Shown: positions 57,628 to 64,000 of the stretch, piece after piece
How positions within the stretch are numbered: the stretch's first letter is position 1
How the letters are laid out: each line of letters begins with the position of its first letter
From: Trifolium pratense
Lineage: Eukaryota > Streptophyta > Magnoliopsida > Fabales > Fabaceae
DNA: 64,000 nucleotides
Direction of reading: 5' to 3'
Assembly: GCF_020283565.1 (NCBI RefSeq)
Contig: NC_060060.1
Coordinates: 27,528,001 to 27,592,000, forward strand
Made by a program: the position numbers and the translations under genes
Notes under the pieces: model-generated
What the model was told of the DNA's origin: nothing
What the model saw: the letters and a program-made list of their open reading frames with translations, nothing else
Databases searched by the model: none

Positions 57628-58333
57628 TCTATTATAGGAATAGTTTGGTCATTACATTTTTAAAATGATTTTTTTTTTGCATTGATTTTTAAAATGAATT
57701 TTGATCAAACTATCCAAACAACATCAACTCATAAGAAGCACTTTTACATTAGTTTATCCAAAGATAAATCAATTCACACTCAAGTCACTTTTAAGTTTTA
57801 ACTAAAATCAAATCTATTTGGTCAAAAAACAAAAACTAAAATCAATTCTATCAAACTCAATTCTACTAGAATCAATTCTTTTCGCCACCAAACCAAACAC
57901 ATACTTAGTCTTCTTTTTTTTTTCCTCTTTCAAAATAACATTTTAGAGCAACAAAATATACTTCATCCAGTCTCATATATAAGTGAAAATTAACATTTCA
58001 GAGCAATTAAAAAAAATAATGTACTTAGCTTATTTTGTTTTGACTATAGCCGCACTCAGCCTAACGTGGATCCGCCGAGCGAATCAAGCAACAATTTTTT
58101 TAACCAAGTCTCAGCAACAATTTATCAAACTATTGGAATTGTTTTTTTTTGAAAAAGCTAAAATATATATTATTGTTAAAAAGAAAGAGCATTAGTACAA
58201 GGAGGAGTGCAAGCTCTTCCTACTGAAAAAAGCAGCAGGCCCACTCAAAGAAGCCCACAGAGCAACAGAAAATAAATAAAATGTCTGAGTGGGCCGTAGC
58301 GTACATGGTATGAATTTTTTGTTTTGAGTGCCA
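57628..58333. other. Spacer with a possible LINE 3' end
   Basis: 58140-58280 starts with a T-run and GAAAAAGCTAAAATATATAT and has GC-richer sequence after it, like a minus-strand LINE 3' end. Not provable here. No gene. Confidence 0.35.
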
Positions 58334-58341
58334 TTTATATA

Positions 58342-58593
58342 GATGTTTTCTCTTCCCCCTCCCATGAATTTTTTATACCCCCAATATTCCAATTTTGCCC
58401 TTACAGAAAAATTCGGTTCGCAGAAATCGAATTTTTTCCAGTACAAATTCAGAGTAAATTTCGGTTTTTAGAAACCGAAATTTATTTTCAAAGCAAAAAA
58501 AACTTCGGTTTCTACGAACCGAAGTTTTTTCAAGGGCAAAATTGGAAATTTAGGGGGATAAAAGATTCACGAGGGTGGGAAGAGAAAACATCA
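58342..58593. mobile_element. MITE with three internal hairpins
   Basis: Inverted ends of about 58 bp: GATGTTTTCTCTTCCCCCTC...CCAATTTTGCCCTT at left, AAGGGCAAAATTGGAAATTT...GGAAGAGAAAACATC at right. Between them three short palindromes based on TTCGGTT / AACCGAA. Flanked by TTTATATA at 58334-58341 and 58594-58601, an 8-bp TSD. Confidence 0.8.
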
Positions 58594-58601
58594 TTTATAT
58601 A

Positions 58602-59596
58602 TAGAGCCGGGTATACGGACCAAGGTCCGCGGGCTGACCCATTTAACCCACAGCCCGCACGGACTTAAGACCAATTTTTTTTGGCCCGTTTATATTTTTG
58701 CCCGTGTGGGTTGGACCGTTAAAACCGCGGGTTATGCGGGTTAAATCCGCGGGTTCGCGGGTTAGCCCGTTGCCCGTCTTCTTTTTTTTATATAATTAAT
58801 TACAAAATTTATCGGATATAAATAACTTGTAACTTGATCCATGTCCAAATTCAACTTTTTTAACCACAAAAAAAAAAAAAAAACTTAGTCTAAATCCTAA
58901 TTATAAAAAGTAACAACACACTCCAATTTTAATCAAGTAGACAACAACACAAAACATCAGGATTCAGGGATGTTCTTTTACTTATAATCTTTTGTTCTTT
59001 TTCACTATCTTTTACTTTGTCTTATATATACATTTGCTAGTATTTAAAAGATACATGTCCAAATGGGTAGTTATTTTTCTTGGGGTATTTTCCGCTATTA
59101 TGTTTTGAATAATTTGGTTACCTTGATGTGATTTAGTTAAGTTAAATCTGTTAATCTTTTTATGCTTTTTTGGGTACATGTAGAAAGTTTTTCTCACTAA
59201 AATGGACGGTACAAAAATGACGATAAGATCAGTTGAATTTGATTTTAGTTGCATTACTTACAAAGAGAAGATAGATAAACTCAATGATATCAGAAACTTT
59301 ATTTGTTAGTTACAATTTATATGTTATAACATAAAATTATTAATAATATTTTTTTTAAGCTTTCATTATATCAATATTTTACTAATTTAGTTTATTTTTT
59401 GAAAAAAAATGATTTTTTATTTTTTTTGGTAATAGTCCGCGGGTTAACCGTTTAAACCGCGGGTTTATGCGGACCGGACTTAGACTTAATATTATAACTC
59501 GTTTATATTTGCCGACGGGCTTGTTAGCCCCGTTTAATACGCGGGTTTATGCGGGGCGGGTTAAACAGGGCGGGCTAACCCGCATACCCAGCTCTA
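58602..59596. mobile_element. Non-autonomous hAT-type transposon
   Basis: 995 bp. TIRs TAGAGCCGGGTATACGG and CCGCATACCCAGCTCTA with a few mismatches; 8-bp TSD TTTATATA at 58594-58601 and 59597-59604. Both subterminal regions are rich in CCGCGGGTT words, while the middle is AT-rich. No transposase. It resembles the hAT element at 31522-32446 in TIR style and size but not in sequence. Confidence 0.88.
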
Positions 59597-59604
59597 TTTA
59601 TATA

Positions 59605-60284
59605 TGAAGAGATATCAAATTTTATCAATATTACACTACCTAATAATTTTTTTTTAAAAAATATGTAAGGAAAAATTGAAAATGGCAAGGAGTTGAACAA
59701 TATTGCGTGTGTATGATTTTTGCTCAACAATTTTGGGATTTGAGACTGTGCATATCTAACGTAATCTTAGTAATGATAGTAAATGTGGGAAATGAAAAGA
59801 CGCACATTTAATGCTGCTTCTTTTAAGAGACAAAACGAACACTTATTTTCACTGCCACTCTTGTGCTCTGGCTCTGGCTGCACATGTTGACTGGCTGCTC
59901 ACTCTTTTTATTGAAAACAGCCTCTTTGGCTTAGCTATTGCCTATTGTGGTGAGACAACTGTTACTAGAGTATGGAGTACACATTGTCGCTTTAGGAGAA
60001 TGTGTGTGCTAGTACTAGTAGTGCACTCTTGCGAGGCCCTTTGTTTTGTTGGATGATAATTGATAAAATACTTCATCCGTCCCATATTAGTATAAAAAAA
60101 ATAAATTATTTTTTCTTTGTCTTAAATTATAAGCAAATGTTATTTATTTTTATTATTTTCAAGTTATTTTTATTTATTTTTATAAAATTTAATGTAAATT
60201 ACATTTAATTTACTTTTGTCTTGTTCACATACGTTTCATTTTTGTCCCCATTATTTGTACTCTCTTTATTTTTATTTTAATATA
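59605..60284. other. Spacer with MITE fragments
   Basis: A Stowaway-like left end (ACTTCATCCGTCCCATATTA) at about 60071 lacks a matching right end. The 81-codon frame at 59811-60056 has no motif. No gene supported. Confidence 0.4.
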
Positions 60285-60932
60285 CTTCATCCGGTCCTAT
60301 ATAAGAAAAAGTTTAATTTCTAGATTTATTGTAAAGTTGATGTATCTAAACTATATATTATTGTCTAGATACATCAACTTTATAATGAATCTAAAAATCA
60401 AATTTTTTCTCGGCTTTAATGCACTTTTGATCCCCTTATTTTGAAAAACCTGAACTTTTGATCCCCCTATCTTAAAAGCAAACTTTTTGATCCCTCTATT
60501 TTAAAAAATCTGAACTTTTGATCCCTCTATTTTAAAAGCCAACTTTTTGATCCCCCTATTTTAAAAGCCAACTTTTTGATCCCCACATTTTGAAAAACCT
60601 GAACTTTGATCCCCTATTTTAGATTTTTTTCAATTTTAGTCCCCAAACTCAATTTGATCAAATTTTTAAAACCTGATTTAGTCCCCATATTTTGAGTTTG
60701 GGGACTAAAATTCAGAAAAATCTAAAAGATAGGGATCAAAAGTTCAGATTTCTCAAAATAGGGGATAAAAAAGTTGGCTTTTAAAATAGGGGGATCAAAA
60801 GTTCATGTTTTTCAAAATAGGGGATCAAAAAGTTGGTTTTTAAAATAGGGGGATCAAAAGTTCAGATTTTTCAAAATAGGAGGATTAAAAGTGCATTAAA
60901 GCCTTTTTTCTTATATATAGAATCGAAGAGAA
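60285..60932. mobile_element. Stowaway-type MITE interrupted by another MITE
   Basis: Left end CTTCATCCGGTCCTATATAA and right end TTATATATAGAATCGAAGAG are inverted copies. A long hairpin (60318-60398, ATAATGAATCTAAAAA against the start of the arm) lies in the left part. The two halves are separated by the element at 60411-60903. Confidence 0.65.
60411..60903. mobile_element. MITE made of inverted and tandem TTTTGATCCCC units
   Basis: Left GGCTTTAATGCACTTTTGAT, right AAAAGTGCATTAAAGCC. Each arm is a set of imperfect tandem units such as AACTTTTTGATCCCCCTATT and TTAAAAGCC, so the whole element can fold back on itself. TTTTTTCT at 60403-60410 and 60904-60911 is the likely TSD. Confidence 0.8.
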
Positions 60933-61547
60933 TAATATCTAAGGTGTTGCAACTTTACTTGAGACGTAGATAGTATAGTATCTAAGGTGTCCCAAATTTT
61001 TGTGCCATATTTTTAAAAACTTTGTACCATATTAAATAACGATATTTGATTTCAATTTAAATATTTGAGATTTATTGTAAAATTAATGTATCTAGATAAT
61101 AATATAGTCTAAACTCTAAATACATCAATTCTACAATAAATCTAAAAAGTTAAATTTTTCTTATACCATATATAGGACTAGAGGGAGTAAAATATTCCAA
61201 AAATTACAATAATAAAAATGTACTATTAATAAATGAAATATATTAAAATTAATGCTGATTTGATCTATTGATGAAAATTTTGGTTGTATATATATGAGAT
61301 CATAAAATTAAATTCTATTCTCTTCCATTGTAATTTTTTTTTTTTTAAGAATAACACATGGAGTTAGTATCCTCTCTATTTCCTCCATTATTATATAATT
61401 TTGGGAATAGAAATGTAAAAGTGTGCCATTAAGTGGGTCCAAATATTTTTTATACACTTCAAAACATTTAAAAATTTTAGTAATGGAAGAAATGGAAAGA
61501 ATAGAAAATGGAGAGATCCCAACTCCAACATGACCCCAGATTGAACA
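60933..61547. other. Spacer with a Stowaway-like fragment
   Basis: 61068-61187 contains a hairpin (GATTTATTGTAAAATTAATG / ATCAATTCTACAATAAATC) and ends GGACTAGAGGGAGTA, a Stowaway right end without a clear left end. No gene. Confidence 0.45.
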
Positions 61548-62070
61548 ATTTTTTATTTGGCACCGTTAGGTTCCTTTGAAGGTTTCTATCTGTGCCTGGC
61601 GACTATTGCGGGACAGGTTACCTACCAAAGCAAACCTGGTTACTCGAGGGATCTTAATTATCTGAGGCGGCCCATCATTGTGTTTCTGGCTGCGGAGGGG
61701 TTGAGTCGGCTCAGCACTTGTTCCTTTCTTGCAGCACTTTTGGTGCCCTTTGGTCTCTTGTCAGCTCCTGGATTGACTATTCTCTGGTGACTGCTCAGAC
61801 TCTTTCCGATCACTTTGTTCAGTTTACAGGTTCAGCAGGGGGTCTTCGAGCACGATGTTCTTTCTTGCAGCTTATATGGCTTGCTGTTGTGTGGGTTGTT
61901 TGAACCGAAAGAAATCACAGATTGTTCAGACGCTCAACAAATTCAGTGCATCATATGTTGGACAAGATCAAGACTTTTTCCTACAGGTAGTTGAAACGAC
62001 GAGTAATACTTTAGCTTTGAACTACCATAATTGGTGGTCTAGTCTTATGCTTTGTCTGAGCCTTGTATAG
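61548..62070 (+). pseudogene. 3' fragment of an L1-type LINE (zf-RVT region)
   Basis: Runs parallel to 4210-4719 of the first LINE: GGTTCCTTTGAAGGTT, TTACCTACCAAAGCAAACCT, then the serine-rich SFLAALLVPFGLL region and CCTTGTATAG at the end. The frame is broken, with three short overlapping stretches. Severely 5'-truncated; no product expected. Confidence 0.8.
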
Positions 62071-62074
62071 TTTT

Positions 62075-62486
62075 TTTTGGTTCTTGTATTTTTTTTTGAC
62101 TCTAGTATAACATTATCTAGTCGTTCTTGGAAATTTAATTAAAAAATACTAGAAAATTAATTAGAATTAAAGAGAGAGATTAGTATTTTTCTTGAGAGTA
62201 GAGAATAGAATAGAGAGAAGCAAATAAAAATAGGTTAGGCTTAAATCATGTTTCTTGTATGTCGTGTTTAATCATGAGATGTGATATACCCCCAAATCCC
62301 AAAAACTTGATACTCCAAAACCATCACACGCACGCACATCACACAGATCCTTCTATAATCACCTTTTCACTTTCTCACACATTTTCATATCTCTCTCTCT
62401 CTCTCTCTCTAACATGACTCATTTTCTTTTATAATCTTCCGCCATTTCCACCAAAAACCCTTCCATTCCCATTCCCTACCATCACA
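62075..62486 (+). promoter_or_regulatory. Upstream region and 5' UTR of the MEI2-like RRM gene
   Basis: Contains a CT dinucleotide run (about 62390-62411), a common feature of plant 5' leaders near the transcription start. No clear TATA box was assigned. Confidence 0.45.
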
Positions 62487-63345
62487 ATGTTCACAATGCA
62501 ACAACGAGTTTCTAACCTCAATCCAAATGCTAAACCCTTCCATCCACAAAACAGAAACTCATCACATTACCAATTTCACAACAATCTACTAACAATGCCT
62601 AGTACTCAATCGACTTCTAAAGTACCAAAAAGTACTAAAAACACTTCTCGTCATCGTCGATCTCACATTCCATTTCCGAACACTGTTGAAGAAGCTGAAG
62701 CATTCAACATTACAACTCTAATGATTCGCAACATCCCTAATCAATTTAGGTAATAACTGATTATTTAACTATATATGGATCTTTTTTTTAACACTGATTT
62801 TACCCTCTTTTTTTTGTGTTAATGCAATTTCAATCGCGATTTTGTGTTCAATTTTTTAGGTTTGAAGATTTGTTGCATATACTCGATGAACATTGCTTTG
62901 AAATCAACAAGACCGTCGATGATCCTAAGGAATGGTCCAAGTTTGATTTCGTTTATCTTCCTATGGATTTTAGGTAAAGAACCTAATCAGTTTTTTTTTT
63001 TTTTTTTTTTTAATTTTTTTTAAATTTTTAAAAAATATGAATAAGTGGAGTGTCTGAAGGGACTTCTAATCCCAACTCCTGCACATATAGTGCGATATCC
63101 CTATCAACTAAGCTAAACTCACAAGAATTTTTTGTGATTTTTTTAATAAAGTTTTTTATTAATGTTGTTATGGTTCATATTTCAGGAAGCATGCTGTAGA
63201 AAGAAAGATATCTAATTTGGGATATGCTTTTGTCAACTTTACAACACCTGCTGCTGCGTTTAAGTTCTACAGAGAGTTTCAAGGATTCGCATGGAATGTG
63301 ACAGTGAATGGAAAGATCTGTGAAATAAATGCAGCTCAACATCAA
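62487..63345 (+). CDS. MEI2 C-terminal-RRM-only-like RNA-binding protein (5' part)
   Basis: Exons 62487-62749, 62860-62973 and 63186-63345 with GT-AG introns; the last donor (CAA|GTTAGT at 63346) leads to an exon beyond the window. The start MFTMQQRVSNLNPN is the first in-frame ATG; a second ATG lies three codons on. The N-terminal 60 residues are polar and disordered. The RRM starts at about residue 76 with TTLMIRNIPNQF (RNP2-like), has FEDLLHILDEHCFEINK, and continues with LGYAFVNFTTPAAAFKFYRE (RNP1-like), FAWNVTVNGKICEINAAQHQ. This is the third, C-terminal RRM of MEI2-type proteins standing alone, as in the Arabidopsis MCT1/MCT2 group. Likely role: RNA binding in meiosis or meristem development, inferred from family. 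Confidence 0.85.
63045..63124 (-). mobile_element. tRNA-derived SINE in intron 2 of the RRM gene
   Basis: On the minus strand it reads GAGTTTAGCTTAGTTGATAG (A-box), then GCAGGAGTTGGGATTAGAAG (B-box region) and ends CACTCCAC. It is not a functional tRNA gene. The T-run on its left is the likely tail. Confidence 0.75.
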
Positions 63346-64000
63346 GTTAGTTTGTTAATTAATTTTATTCCCATTGAAATATTAGTACTACTCCACCGGG
63401 TCCTTTTACTTTAACAAGAGACAAATAACCTTTTAACATTCATTAAATAAATTATCTACTGTATGTTATTACTATATACTGTATTAAATTAATTGGAACA
63501 AAATTTTTCATAATTTGATATACAGTACTACATAATTTATTTGGGTAATTTTCTCTTGAGTTTAATTGTTGTGCATTGTCCGCATAAAATTATTTTACAT
63601 ATGCATTAAACAATGTGTTAACACGTCATTTGTCTTAAAACACATTGCATGATGTGATGTGTCAATATGCTATTGGATGCATGTATTTAAAGTAACTTTA
63701 TACCGATAATATATATAAATTAAATTTTTTACACTTATAAAAAAGATAAAAAAGAATAACTTTTTTTCGCTAATAATTTTTGGTTTTTGATAAAGTATAG
63801 CATTAATTAATTTCAATAATAAAGTAATTTTTTTTGTAATATTAATTTCTTTTATTACAAACCCTTAAAAAATGTTTAAAAGGTAGACTCTTAATTTTAT
63901 TTTATTTTTTTGTAGAGAAACATAAAAATAAATTAAATTAAATTTCACTATCGGAAAAGATCCATATTAAGACTATAAGTTATATCAAATAACATACAGA
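63346..64000 (+). other. Intron of the RRM gene continuing past the window
   Basis: AT-rich, no exon recognised; the next coding exon should encode the end of the RRM. Confidence 0.6.

Noticed and set aside
59811..60056. 81-codon frame with several cysteines, possible second small peptide
   Set aside because: No signal-peptide exon structure, irregular cysteine spacing and repeat-like flanks.

Overview
This window is plant nuclear DNA, most likely from a legume of the inverted-repeat-lacking clade (the Medicago, clover and pea group). It is AT-rich, has multi-exon genes with GT-AG introns and poly-purine-primed LTR retrotransposons. The lineage clue is a two-exon gene at 55120-55455 for a small secreted four-cysteine peptide of the nodule-specific cysteine-rich (NCR) type, a family best known from those legumes. 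The species cannot be fixed from the sequence.

Host genes are few and all on the + strand: the last two coding exons of an oxysterol-binding-protein-related lipid-transfer protein (51-1476), a complete eight-exon MORN-repeat phosphatidylinositol-4-phosphate 5-kinase (46399-50482, 739 codons), the NCR-like peptide gene, and the first three exons of a small MEI2 C-terminal-RRM protein (62487-63345, running off the window). The rest is repeats: two decayed L1-type LINE copies, several tRNA-derived SINEs (three with clear target-site duplications), many MITEs (Stowaway-, Harbinger-, Mutator- and hAT-like), a 541-bp higher-order minisatellite and AT-rich spacer.

The centre, 15005-40262, is one nested retrotransposon complex. 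The host is a Tat-lineage Ty3/gypsy element on the minus strand with 470-bp LTRs, about 11.8 kb after its insertions are removed. It has a broken gag, an unbroken 1308-residue pol (protease, RT, RNase H, a second archaeal-type RNase H, integrase) and eight 56-bp tandem repeats. Three separate insertions cut it. A 6.3-kb Athila-like element (15257-21555; TSD GCGGT) lies in its left LTR. A 6.25-kb SIRE-like copia element (24809-31060; TSD GTCTT) and a 925-bp hAT-type element (31522-32446; 8-bp TSD) both lie in one exon-coding stretch.

Two points stand out. First, the Tat element carries three genes on the strand opposite gag-pol, each with its own TATA box: a 214-aa coiled-coil protein, a 105-aa charged protein and a spliced gene. 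With the insertions and one intron left out, the spliced gene stays in frame for 669 codons and breaks only at one TGA. Second, both nested LTR elements have near-identical LTRs and clean TSDs, yet each lost its RT, RNase H and integrase core by in-frame deletion. They therefore look like non-autonomous elements that moved recently by borrowing enzymes.
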